This document shows positions 1 to 10,079 of a stretch of 64,000 nt of DNA, one piece after another. Position numbers and translations under genes: made by a program. How positions within the stretch are numbered: position 1 is the stretch's first letter; every line of letters starts with the position of its first letter. This stretch comes from Cenococcum geophilum 1.58 (lineage: Eukaryota; Ascomycota; Dothideomycetes; Gloniales; Gloniaceae): NCBI GenBank assembly GCA_001692895.1, contig KV748231.1:558001-622000 (forward strand), given 5' to 3'. The notes under the pieces were generated by a model. That model had not been told where the DNA came from. It did not search any database and worked only from the letters and a program-made list of their open reading frames with translations.

Positions 1-321
1 TTATAGATTGCTACTATATAAAGATATAAAGCTAAGGAGAAGAAGAAGGACGTTGGGGGTTAACGCGAATATAAAGGGGCCGCCAAGGCGCTAGTAGTAA
101 GCGAGCTAATAGCGATTTTCCATCCCGGGGATGGAAAATCCTAATTGGTTGGCGGAAGTTAGGGTCGGTAGAATATGGCAGAATTTGGCAGGTAACGCGC
201 CCCTACGCTGTTATACTTGCCCAAAGTCCTAGGTAGAAAACTGTATTATTAAAATAGGGTTGCGGAGCTAGCGGAGCGTAACTGGATAAGGCTAGCTCGA
301 GCAAATGGGGACGATAGTTGA

Positions 322-412
322 CTAATAGGAATGCTCTTGAATTGCCTCTGTCATCGCATCTGCCGGGTTGTCTTGGCCATTAATCCATCGAATCCCAAAT
401 AGTTCTTGATGC
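322..412 (-). pseudogene. copia RNase H C-terminal tail
   Basis: The minus strand reads IRWINGQDNPADAMTEA. This matches the conserved end of copia RNase H domains (typically IRWI-G-DNPADAMTK), which lies near the end of Pol. It is fused in frame to the 12-bp repeat tract upstream (413-665), making an open frame of 149 codons from 771 to 322. The rest of RNase H is absent, so this is a fragment and not a working enzyme. The K to E change in AMTK would be a G/A-type change. Confidence 0.75.
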
Positions 413-665
413 TCCACAAGGACCTCCACGAGGACCTCTGCGAGAACCTCCACGAGAACCTCCACNAGGACCTCCGCGAGGACCTCCGCAAGGACCTCCA
501 CGAGGACCTTCGCGAGGACCTCCACGANAACCTCCANGACGACCTCCGCGAGGACCTCTACGAGAACCTCCGCGAGGACCTCCACGAGGACCTCCATGAG
601 GACCTTCGCGAGGACCTCCATGAGGACCTTCGTGAGGACCTCCACGAGAACCTCCACGACGACCT
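413..665. repeat. 12-bp minisatellite (unit GAGGACCTCCRC)
   Basis: About 21 head-to-tail copies of a 12-bp unit, with variants such as GAGAACCTCCAC and GAGGACCTTCGC. The period is a multiple of three, so all frames stay open: one minus frame gives EVLV/EVLA repeats, another RGGP/HGGP repeats. Three ambiguous bases (N at 466, 528 and 537) lie in the tract, as expected for a region that is hard to assemble. It sits where copia pol should be. Confidence 0.95.
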
Positions 666-819
666 CGCGGTCGACATTGATCGTACCCTCTGCCGTATTC
701 CAATTCCCCGCTAAACTTCTTCTCCTGATCTTGCTGTGGCAGAGTTTGGAGGTTGTTGGATCGCGAAGCAAGGGGATCTTGCGCTTGCTCTTAAGGGGCA
801 GTAGTTAAAGTTATAGGTT

Positions 820-992
820 GAATTGGTGGATACTGGGGAGCTAAAGATAGAGGTGGAGGTGATGGATACGGAACTAAAGATGGAGGTAGAGGTGATAGAT
901 ACGGAACTAAAGACGGAGGTAGGAGTGATGAATGCGGAACTAAAGACGGAGGTGGAAGCGATGGATACTGGGAAACTAAAGATAGAGGTAGA
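820..992. repeat. 33-bp tandem repeat
   Basis: Five copies, the outer ones partial, of a 33-bp unit containing CTAAAGATAGAGGTGGAGGT and then GATGGATACGGAA. On the minus strand, the coding strand of the host copia, the unit encodes an 11-residue Pro/Ser-rich repeat. It lies between the gag-like frame and the 12-bp tract. Confidence 0.9.
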
Positions 993-1004
993 AGCGTCTC
1001 TGGT

Positions 1005-1455
1005 GGTGTATTGCTTAGATTCCCTCGTAAGTTAAGCTTCTTTTAGTGCTTGATCTCTTGTAGATTCCATTATAGGCTGAGCTTCTTTTAGTGCTTAATC
1101 TCTTATAGAGTCCATTCGTGCTCTTCTTTTGCGTTAATAACATACTCCTAAATATTATCTCTAATAATGCCCCCATCTATAGGGACAAATACTCTATTCT
1201 CCTGAAGGAAGTTACGGAAGTCTTATACGATAACCTTCTTCGCGAGAGCCTATATTTCCTTTATCCATCTAACGAAGTCCTCCTTTATGCAATACTATAG
1301 CATATTATTAACGTATTTGCTGTCCTTATAGTATGCTATGCGGTATAATAAGAATTTATTTAGCTCCTTTTGCTTAGCGGTTGTAAAGTTAGTTATAGGT
1401 CTATTCTATATCTTTGGGTTAATATCTTTCTTATACTTCTTTGGATAGGTTAACG
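1005..1455 (-). pseudogene. copia gag-like frame, degraded
   Basis: With TAG/TAA read as damaged Gln codons, one minus frame stays coherent for about 150 residues. It contains a stretch like DFRNFLQENRVFVP. The same region of the second copia (about 56330-56420, minus) has a comparable DFQDFFYRNRVYI segment, which supports the assignment as the N-terminal gag part of the same element type. No zinc knuckle is present here, so the gag is truncated. Confidence 0.5.
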
Positions 1456-1964
1456 CTATAATAATAGTTATTCGATGTGTAGAGAGAGTCGAGAATATAG
1501 GGATAGCGTGCTGGTAGGACTTTGAGAGTCTGGCAGAGCTAAAATTGTTATAGGGTAAGGGCGCGCTAGTAACTGCCTTAGATGCTGATAGAGTATAAGG
1601 GCTAGAGAGCGCGTTATTAATATAATTTCGATGTGGCAGGGCCGCTAGAAACGTGGCAGAGTGTTAAGAGTATTATTTTTAACGCGTTTCGGACGTTAAC
1701 TTAGGACCTTAGGTTTAGTAATACTTCTGACCTAAAGTACTTAACTAAATCTTTATAAACGTGGTTGTTCTGTATAATAGACGCAACTTGGTATCTCCTA
1801 GTACTTAGTGATACTTCTGTTACTAGTTTTCCGTAAGTTTAAGGTAGCATAGTATCGCTGGGATCTATTCCATATGAGCGCATATAGTACCCCTATACGA
1901 AACTATCTCTTCTATTGAAAACCTTGCTGTTCTGTAGTTAACTGTGTATTTAACCACTAATTAG

Positions 1965-2137
1965 TGTTAGTGTTACAGGGTAACTCACTAATGCTACTTG
2001 AGTAGACATAGTGAATGTTGGTTGTAAAGCTTGTTGTTTAGAATTAGGGGGTGGGTGAGGAACTTAAGGTTCCTCACCACGCTAGTGCCGCGGCGACATG
2101 TGACGACACGTGATGACCGCTTGCCTCATTCCCGACA
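1965..2137 (-). repeat. copia LTR (5' LTR of the minus-strand element)
   Basis: Starts TGTTAGTG and ends CCCGACA (TG...CA). It shares a central hairpin (GTGAGGAACTT / AAGGTTCCTCAC) followed by ACGCTAGTGCCGCGGCGACA with the 201-bp LTRs at 51285 and 57019. It is 173 bp and diverged from those two, so it is a related rather than identical family. Much of it kept its GC-rich core. Confidence 0.75.
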
Positions 2138-4690
2138 ATTACCTACTACTACTAGTTAGTAAAATACTAGATTAACTATTTAGGGCGAAGATCTTTATAA
2201 AGCTAGATCTATAAGACGCCTATTATAGGCTCCGTATTAAAGAAGGGGATAAGTAAAAAACTACTTTTAAGACCTAATACGGCTACTTTAAGTATCTAGT
2301 AATGCCTTTTAGGCTAGCTAATACGCCTATAATATTCTAATTATACATTTATAGGGCCCTAGGGGGACTAGTTAACTATATATACGTTATCTATCTAGAT
2401 AATATACTAATCTACTTAGAAGATAAGGATTAGTATAAGTAATACGTCTATAAAGTGCTAGAATGTTTAGATAATTAGGGCCTCTACGCTAAGGCGTTAA
2501 AGTATATCTTTAATACTAAGTAGGTCAAGTTCCTAGGTTATATTATAACACCTATAGGCGTAGTTATAGACCTAGTATAGGTGTAGATAATTTAAGAGTA
2601 GCTAGAGCTAGAGAGCTACTAGGATATTTAAGTATTCCTAGGCTTTACTAATTTCTATAGGCGCTTTATTTATAACTACTTAGATATTACCTAATACCTA
2701 TTTAACTATATTATAGAAGCTTCCTAAAACCTAGCCTAAGAAGTAAAAGGCTTAAAGGTAGGAAGAAAGAAAACTAAAAAGGGACTAACTAAATAGTATA
2801 AACTATAGTTATAGCCTAGAAAGGTTTAAGAGGCTTTTTAAAAATTACGCGTAAAGTTTATAGAAGCTCTATTACTACAGCATTTTAACCTAGATTAGCT
2901 ATTAATAATAATTACTAATATATTAAATTTTGCCCTTATTAATATCCTACTATATCCTAATAGTTATCTAAACGCTACCTAGCTCTACTAGAGACTAGTA
3001 ATATTCTATAATAGAAAATTCTAGGGGCCTAAAATTAGGTATTATACCTATAATAAGAAACTGCTAGCTATAGTTAACTACTTTAAATAGTAATAATATT
3101 ACCTTAAGCACGTAAGCTATACTACTTATATACTCTTAGATTATTATAATCTACGCTACTTTATAACTATAAAGGAGCTTATACCTTAATAAGCTAGATA
3201 GGTAGAAGAGCTTACGCGATTTAATTTTAAGATTAAATATAAACTAGGGGAAAGTAACTCTACTAATAAACCATTATAACGGCCAAACTATACTAAAGGC
3301 TTTAAAATAGGAGAAGGAACATAGATAATAGATATCTTACTCCCTATATTATAGAATAAGCTCTAGGTATAAAATGCTTAAATATCTATAGCTCTATATA
3401 CTAAGTCTTAGACGGTATAAACCCTATTAGCTTCTATTAATATTTTAGTTAGTATTTAATCCGTTACTAATAAGGGTCTAAATATACCTAAATAGGATAT
3501 CCCTAATATAAGTTTAGAACCTAGTAATACGCTACCTCTAATTGCTAAGCTATCCCCTTAAACTAATAGCGAAGCTATAGAGTAATTAGAACTTAGAGCC
3601 CTATAATAACTAAAGGACTTTAGCCTTATAGCGGCCTTCCTAATATACACGTACTAAGAAGTTATAAGATCTATAGTACTATCTAGTCTTATACTTAGAG
3701 TAGTATAAGATAAAATAGCTTTTACCTAGGAACTATGTAAAAGATTAATAGATCTTATCTATAAGGTGTAATAGAGGGACGCCTTCTATACTATCTTTAA
3801 TATAGAAGTAGACTAGAAATATAATAAAAAGGAAGCTATAAGGCGCTAAAATTAGGAACTAGACCTAATAGGCCTACTGCGTAGAAATGGTAAGGTTTAG
3901 GTGCTATATAAAGTAAATCTATAACAGAAGATCCTTATAAGGAATTATAATAATCCTCTAGGTAGCTACTATAGTTAAGCTAAGATAGTAGAATTACTAT
4001 AATATAAATACTATTAGCTAAAGCTTAAGTAGGAAGTAAAGGAGTATATTAGCTACTATAAGAAGTATTAAGTATATAAAATCCAAAGGTATAAGCTATA
4101 GGGTTTACTTAAATTAGTTCCCCCTACTAGTAAGCTATAGCAATATTACGCCATAGACTTTATTATAGATCTCCCGCTATCTAAGGATAAGTAAGGATAA
4201 ATATACAATTCGGTCCTTGTATTTATTAATAGGGTTTTAAAATATATCTAATACCTTCCCGTTAATAAGATAACTAATATATAAGCGCTTATAAACCTAA
4301 TTAAAGAGAAATGCTTTCTTAAAGTAGATTAGCTATACTCTATTATTACTAATAGGGGTAGCATCTTTATAAGCTAATACTAGTTAGATCTATACTTTTA
4401 TTTAAAGATAAACTACTATTATAGTACGGCTTTCTACCTATAGATAGATAGGTAAATAAAGCGCTAGAACTAGGAACTAGAGTCTTATCTATAAATATAT
4501 TTAAACTACTAGCAAGATAACTAGTACGAACTACTTCTATACGCGGAATACGCTTATAACTTAAAGTAGTATTCGTTATATTAGTATATACTAATCTAGA
4601 TTACCTATAGTATCCAACTATTAGGGTTTAATAGTATTAGGGTTTTTTAGATAATGCGAATAAGCGAGTATAAAATATTCTTTATCTAAT
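2138..4690 (+). pseudogene. Ty3/gypsy pol relic (RT, RNase H, integrase)
   Basis: One plus-strand frame, riddled with TAG/TAA in place of Gln/Trp, gives in order: an RT core starting KIFIKLDLR with YLDN at 2392-2403 (normally YLDD), an RNase H region around 2900-3200, and an integrase-like stretch to about 4640. The fragment starts abruptly inside RT at the end of the copia LTR, so gag, protease and the RT start are cut away. No LTR of this element is visible. It is a different gypsy lineage from G1-G3 further right, since its RT sequence does not match theirs closely. Not functional. Confidence 0.8.
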
Positions 4691-4902
4691 AGAAAATGCA
4701 TAAAATATCGCAATCGATAAGGATAAAAGTGCCCTATGCGGAGCTTTTCTACCCTAACTAGGTAGAATAGGACTTAATTCTAGTAGAATTCGGCAGAATT
4801 TAGTAGACTTAGCAGAATTTAGCAGATATTGCAGGTATTACAGATATTACAGATATTGCGGATATTACGGTACCTTTCCCCCTTAACTATATAATAGCTA
4901 AA
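4691..4902. other. unassigned segment with short direct repeats
   Basis: It lies between the gypsy relic and the 1.0-kb element. From about 4780 to 4872 it consists of loose 9-10-bp repeats (CAGAATTTAG, then CAGATATTA and GCGGATATTA). It may hold the 3' end of the hAT element or the tail of the gypsy polyprotein; I could not place the boundary. Confidence 0.4.
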
Positions 4903-5908
4903 GGTCCTTAAAATCAGACTCTACACCTATATGTAGTAAGGCCTACAAACCTACTAGTCTTTAGACTTAGCAGAGCTAACGTAGAGACGTCGCATAGTTG
5001 TGGGTAGGAGGGTGGTGGTAGTTAAAATGTTGTGGGGGGTAGTGAAAAGTTTTTACATAGGATGGTGAGATTTCGAAAACCACTACTAATGGTACCCCCT
5101 TTATAGTAGATAACTGCTATACTCCTATTTAACCCTATATAATCCTTATAGATATAAGATAAAATCTAAACGTCCCCTAACCCCTAATAGAAAGTATTAA
5201 TAACCTCTTATATTAACGAATAAATAAATATAAATAAACAAACGAGCAAATATATGGCCCCTCCTAACCCTTAAGGCGATCGCCCGCGGAGTATACGGTT
5301 ACTTACTATTAACTACTAAATACTACCTAGCAGCCTAGATAATACCGTACGGTTTTCCTATCTCCTTTTAAGGAGTGGTAACCCTTAGTAAGGGCCTAGC
5401 AATTAGGGCCTAGATATAAAAGATACCTAGGCATATATACACACGTCCCACTCGCCTTTTAGTATAGTAGTAGTTTATAAATAAATCCCCCTTATACCTT
5501 TAATAGGCATAGCGTATATAGTAATAGTTAATAGGAGATAGTATATAGGGGACGGTTAAAATATAGGAAACAATAATAAGACACAGCGATTAATCGGCAA
5601 GGCCTAGCTAGGACGTAGTGAACCCTAGCTTAGGATAAGCTATAGAGAAGGAAGTAGTGGTTCCTAAGGAGTTTAAGACATCTAAGGAGGATAGGACGTA
5701 GCTATAGGCCTATAGGGCCGCTGCTATGGACGGACATGGTAAATTGGGGTTTTTTTATCCTACTAAGATAGCTTATAGGGTTTTTCCTCCCCTAACCTAA
5801 CTGTAGGGGTTTTCTTCCTGTAAATACATAAGTTTTCCCCCTACGATGGAGTAGTCTGCGTAGGCTAGTAGGATCCGTATTAGACGTTAATTAAAGAATT
5901 ATTATTAT
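4903..5908 (+). mobile_element. 1.0-kb non-LTR-like element, copy 1
   Basis: Bounded by a perfect 15-bp direct repeat TATATAATAGCTAAA (4888-4902 and 5909-5923) and ending in an ATT-rich tail, so it inserted by target-primed retrotransposition. An inverted copy lies at 34109-35117 with nearly the same length (1009 bp) and the same 5' boundary. The 3' end contains TAGTCTGCGTAGG, like the 3' ends at 7760 and 30973. I see no long reading frame and no RT motif, so it looks non-autonomous. It lies just past the end of the hAT coding relic. Confidence 0.8.
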
Positions 5909-6933
5909 TATATAATAGCTAAATACTTAGAGAAAATCCACCTATTTTTCTTATAGTTCTTCTCTAATACTAATTCTTTAAAATACTCTATTTTCTTAAG
6001 AGTTTAGGATCTATCTATATTCTCTCCTATAATACTATATAACGTCCTTCTAAAAAGACTCTTTCTAGCTTATTACTTATTACTAGAATTAAGAGAATTT
6101 TAATTACTATAAGCAAGAGCCATAGCTAGCGCTTTTATTACTATTCTTAAGACTACTACTAAAGTATAGTTGTTAAAATCTTATATAGCGTCTTAGAGAT
6201 AAAGTCCTTATACTTATCTTAACTTTTTGGTTAAAATATTATACTATTAAGATCCTTAGTAATCTTATTAAACTTATTAAGGTCTTAAGCTAGAGCTAGC
6301 CTTTTATATAACGATATACTTCTAGGTATAAAACTCCTATTCTAATATCTTTCCTAAAGCTCTTTAACGCCGTTAAGTATAGGCTTATACTACTCCTTCT
6401 TCTAAACCTACTTAATATATTTTATATAACGGGCTAGATAAAGAATAAGTATAGCGGCGTAAAGGGGCAAGTTATCTATTTTATGGTAATATCTATTAAG
6501 GGTATTCTAAGTATTTTTAATATGTTTAAAGAACTCCTTATTAGATATATACTCTTCTATTATATAATATTAGCTAAATTAAGAAATAGAAAGGGGAGAT
6601 AAACTAACCTAGGATTTATTAAGGTGCTTAATTATAATATCTATTATAAAAAGTATATTCTTAAGCGTTACTTTATATCCCTAATATTTTAGGGTTACCT
6701 AGTAGAATATCTAAAGAAAACTTTTTATTATATAAAGCGCCTCCTAGTCCTTTAGACTAAGATAGTCCTTTTTAAGTATATTAAGGTTATACTTAGTATA
6801 CGTATTAATAGTAGACTCTTTCTAAATTACTACGTTAAGTATAAAATACTAGCTATTCTATCTTATATAATTATTAAGTAGAATTCTTCTCCCTATAAGA
6901 CTTTTAAACTCCCTTATATAACTAGCTAAGCTA

Positions 6934-7074
6934 TCCCTTCGCACGTTGGTTTGCGTCCTACGGTATTAATAAGGGCCTAGCTAATAAGAGGCACGCGTTG
7001 GACGCCTGTGTGTATAGCTAAGCACGATGTTCTACGGCTTGGCGCCAGGTGTAGGACTCTAACGTGCGAAGGGA
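6934..7074. mobile_element. MITE, 141 bp, TA target
   Basis: Terminal inverted repeats TCCCTTCGCACGTT / AACGTGCGAAGGGA are perfect and flanked by TA on both sides (6932-6933 and 7075-7076). This suits a Tc1/mariner-type non-autonomous element. It interrupts the hAT transposase frame. CpA and TpG are intact (GTTGGTTTGCGT), in contrast to the RIP-damaged sequence around it. Confidence 0.85.
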
Positions 7075-7215
7075 TAGATATATATAGTAATATTATAAAG
7101 CTTTCTAAGTACGCCAAGTTTCTAAAATATATTACTTTTCTCTTTCTCCTCTTTTAGATCTAACTCTTTTCCTTTTACCTTATCTATTTTATATAACTTA
7201 ATATTATTAAGACTA

Positions 7216-7806
7216 TCCACCCGCCTTTATTATTACCTAACAGCTTGGACCTGCCGCACGCGGTATATGTCCTCCTTTGTGTTACAAAGGACCTAGGTTG
7301 GGGCCCTAGGAAAAGACACCTAGCACCGATTACTGTCCCGTTGTTTTGGTTTTAAAAAAGGTCATACAGGACTGGATATAAATGCATTATGTGGGAGGGC
7401 AGTGGATCATACTAGAAGGTATAATAATAAGATTGGATTATGCTGCAAGTAGGGAAGCTGCAAGTAGCATATATGTATGCATATAGGGCGGAGTAGGGGA
7501 AGGGCAGGTATACAATTCCACATAGGCAACAACAGATAGGGAAAGTGGTTCAAAAGGCAGACAGGGCAAGACAGGCATTCGAGACACCTTACTTAGGGGT
7601 CTCTGAGCAGTAACCTGACGGTGTTTTTCCCCCCGTTGATGTAGTACGAATGCTATCTGGAAGTATTACCTCTCACGTTTCCCTCGGGGGTTTTTTGTTC
7701 ACCCAAAAAATGGGTTTTTCTCAGTGTGTATATTGAGTTTTTACTATAGGAATTAGTCTGCGTGGACCCATTAGGGGGACCGGGTCGGACGGTAAATTGA
7801 ATTTAT
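7216..7806 (+). mobile_element. 591-bp retroposon sharing a LINE 3' tail
   Basis: Flanked by a 14-bp direct repeat TATTATTAAGACTA (7202-7215 and 7807-7820) and ending in a (TTA)n tail. Its last 70 bp or so (TTAGTCTGCGTGGACCCATT, then GGACGGTAAATTGAATTTA) closely match the 3' end of the LINE at 25751-31031. The upstream 500 bp do not resemble that LINE. It is rich in CpA/TpG and GC and shows no RIP, so it is recent or below the RIP length limit. No coding frame is evident. It splits the hAT relic. Confidence 0.8.
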
Positions 7807-8927
7807 TATTATTAAGACTAATTAAGTTTTTAAAGAGGAAAGCCTATACGGTAAGATTAAGAATATAACCCTAATAGCGGATCCGTTAGTAGATAGGATT
7901 CTATTTAATTCCTTCTTCTTAAAGAAGCTAGTTACTTATTATATAATAAAGCTTATTATTTATAGTATAGTTATTAGATATAACGGCACCCAGCTTTTAC
8001 ATAATTCTATAGTCCTTAAGCACTAGAAGGAGAGTATTTTATTACTTATCTCTATTATAAAAGGCTACCGTACAGAGGCTAAGAAGAGCGTTTATAAGCT
8101 TTTCCTGGCTATTAGTGAAATAGCCGCAAATTATAAGGAGAAGGTAATTATTTAAAGAGGTCTAGATATTAATAGAGAGATAAATACTTATTAGTCTAGA
8201 CTATAGCCTCTTTTATATAATTATAACGGCGCTAGGGCATTGCCCCTACGACGTCTATATGCAGCCTAGTTAGGGGCTTACTTAGAGACTTAGCTCGTGT
8301 ATATAGACCTTTCCTCAACCTTCTTCTACTCCTTAGCTTAGTATCTTTATAATATAGCATTCTACAAGCTTCGGTTTAGAGGCATTTATATAAGCCGTAA
8401 CAATAATATCCTTTTATAATAGCTATAAGTTATAAATCTTTTTTACTAACTGCTAAATAGGCTATAGTTATATAGCTATCTACTTTAGGATTAATTAACT
8501 ATAGAAGAATATAGAACTCTAGCTACTTAACTATCTAAAATAGTAAGTTTTATATAATAATTAACGTAATAAGGGCCTTATTAATAACTTCCTTATTTAG
8601 GACTATTTAGAGTACTTTTAAATCTAGCTCTTCTATCTTATCCCAAGACAATACTTTAAGGTAAAGGTCTTTTAATTAATCCTACATTACTTCTTTTATA
8701 TAACTAGTTTTAGGCTTAACTATAATACTATACTTTAATACTAAGTAGTTTTATAAGTTAGAAGTTAGAAGTTAACTATATAGTATATAACTCTATATAG
8801 TGTTTATAATAGAATAAAAGATAGGCCTTTTTATTTTATATGGGCTTATTACTACCTAGTAGATAGGTATACTCCTATATTAAAAGAGCTAAGTAACCTC
8901 TTATATTTTTTAGTCGCCACTATTTAT

Positions 8928-8995
8928 ACACCCCCTACCTCATTTGGTTTAGATGCTTCCTCATTAAGTTAGATGCATCCTTATTAAGTTAGAAT
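8928..8995 (-). repeat. hAT 5' subterminal repeats
   Basis: GTCGCCACTATTTATACACC, then CCCTACCTCATTTGG, then two or three 20-bp units of the type TTAGATGCATCCTTATTAAG. The same block occurs in inverse orientation at 35885-36050, where the 20-bp unit is present four times. It lies immediately upstream of the hAT transposase relic, so it is likely the element's subterminal transposase-binding region. Confidence 0.6.
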
Positions 8996-9002
8996 ATTAC
9001 AT

Positions 9003-9296
9003 ACGTTTAACTTATTTGCGCCTGCATCACGAAAATCAAAGTGCGAGTCCGTAGTACAGCTAGTATTTCGCTTAAATGCTAAGAGCCCTACGAGTAGATC
9101 TGTTGACGCGATTGGCAATTATAGAGCTAGTTATAGAGTTAATTAGCTGACCGCCGCGACGCTCTACAATTGCAGGCTCTTAAATGCGAAGTAGAGGTAT
9201 TAATTTGGTCCTACCGGGCGCGGGCGTAGGCGCGAAGCAGAGGGAGCAGCACCTAAATTAGTTTGTGCGATGCCTTACAAAGCACTACGCAATCCA
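9003..9296. other. non-RIP spacer with an inverted repeat, no gene
   Basis: About 300 bp rich in CpA/TpG and CG. It contains an imperfect inverted repeat (TTCGCTTAAATGCTAAGAGC near 9077 against GGCTCTTAAATGCGAAG near 9175), possibly a small MITE. It forms the left flank of element C. An open frame at 9265-9456 runs into the hairpins of C and A and is not a gene. Confidence 0.4.
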
Positions 9297-9318
9297 ATTA
9301 ATTAATTACCTCAGCGAG

Positions 9319-9389
9319 CTTAGACGCGATTTTTTAGCTAGCATTGGAATAACCTATGCCGTCTTCCGAATTGCAAAATCACGTCTAAA
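9319..9389. repeat. terminal hairpin, left end of C
   Basis: CTTAGACGCGATTTT (9319-9333) pairs with AAAATCACGTCTAAA (9375-9389). The last base was G before A inserted there, as the TSD copy at 20461 shows. Confidence 0.8.
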
Positions 9390-9402
9390 TTACCTTAGCA
9401 AG

Positions 9403-9492
9403 CTCAGACGCGATTCTGTTGGTGCGGAGCCAGTCGGCCCACAAGCGAATAACTAACTACGTTTGTGGTAAACCACCAGAATCACGTCTGAG
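9403..9492. repeat. terminal hairpin, left end of A
   Basis: CTCAGACGCGATTCTGTTGG (9403-9422) pairs with CCACCAGAATCACGTCTGAG (9473-9492), 18 of 20 positions. An inner stem (CCACAAGCG / CGTTTGTGG) continues the fold. Confidence 0.85.
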
Positions 9493-10079
9493 GGACATTT
9501 CTAACGTTTATTACATTTTCCGACAATATCCGCGTTGTGGAGGTTGCGGATATTAAAATAACTTAATACTAGTATTTTATATCCTTTCCTAAAGTTTATT
9601 AATTATATAACAGAACCTAGGCTTTTAGGCTATATCATTTTTATTACTTAGGTATTCTTAGGTCTTATGCTTATTTTCGCAAAAAAAAACGCATTATTAA
9701 GGATTGTAGAACTCTATATAATTTTATTAAACGCTAGCTAATATATATAAAAACCATATAGATCTACAATAGGTACCTTAGGGCACCTACTATAGCTAGG
9801 TAGATATACAGCATCCGCGTTATACTGGATAATCTTACTTTAAACCCTACTACAAGCCAACTACCAAGTCACGGATATTTAAGTTAACCCATAGTATGCC
9901 GCTATAAAAACTTATTAGAAGGAGAGGTAGAAGGTTAAATAAGATACTAAAACAGCCGCTACCGCATTAGGTGCCGGATACTTAAACTTAAAGAGGTTGT
10001 ATAATAGAGTGGGCGCGATAGCTATGGGACCTTTAAGATTAGCTTCTTACGCTTTACGGAAAGAGCGAGGCCTAGTAGC

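Larger units (their letters stand above)
1..2137 (-). mobile_element. Ty1/copia element, right part, internally deleted
   Basis: This is the 5' side of a copia LTR retrotransposon on the minus strand; its other LTR lies left of the window. Positions 77-180 match 51663-51750, inside the complete copia element at 51285-57219, and the RNase H tail (322-412) matches 51850-51945. Reading the minus strand 5' to 3', I see an LTR (1965-2137), a leader, a gag-like frame (about 1455-1005), a 33-bp repeat tract, a 12-bp repeat tract and then directly the RNase H end. Integrase and most of the reverse transcriptase are missing, so this copy is a deletion derivative. The first kilobase keeps many CpA/TpG sites and is much less RIP-damaged than what follows. 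The right junction drops into a gypsy pol frame; the flanking attac (2138-2142) may be half of a TSD. Confidence 0.75.
5924..8900 (-). pseudogene. hAT-family transposase relic
   Basis: Read on the minus strand with RIP stops ignored, the frame gives a classic fungal hAT transposase. About 8100-7830 holds a segment like KLGAVISNNYT followed by RIRYQGYILNL. About 7200-7080 holds the KLGVLRKLYN stretch that precedes the DDE core. About 6590-6400 gives YYHKIDNLPLYAAILIL, and about 6060-5990 gives FRRTLYSIIG, the eroded C-terminal dimerisation motif ending in RRTISW. Two later insertions split it: a MITE at 6934-7074 and a retroposon at 7216-7806. The N-terminal part runs to about 8900. It has multiple stops and is dead. 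The element's 5' terminal repeats are at 8928-8995. Confidence 0.85.

Noticed and set aside
7830-8300. Apparently coherent plus-strand coding stretch
   Set aside because: The antisense reading matches hAT transposase motifs in order on both sides of the inserted retroposon, so the plus-strand reading is a shadow.
9265-9456. Open frame of 63 codons
   Set aside because: It spans the hairpin ends of C and A, whose repeated LSKLRRD-like peptide only reflects the two copies of the TIR.
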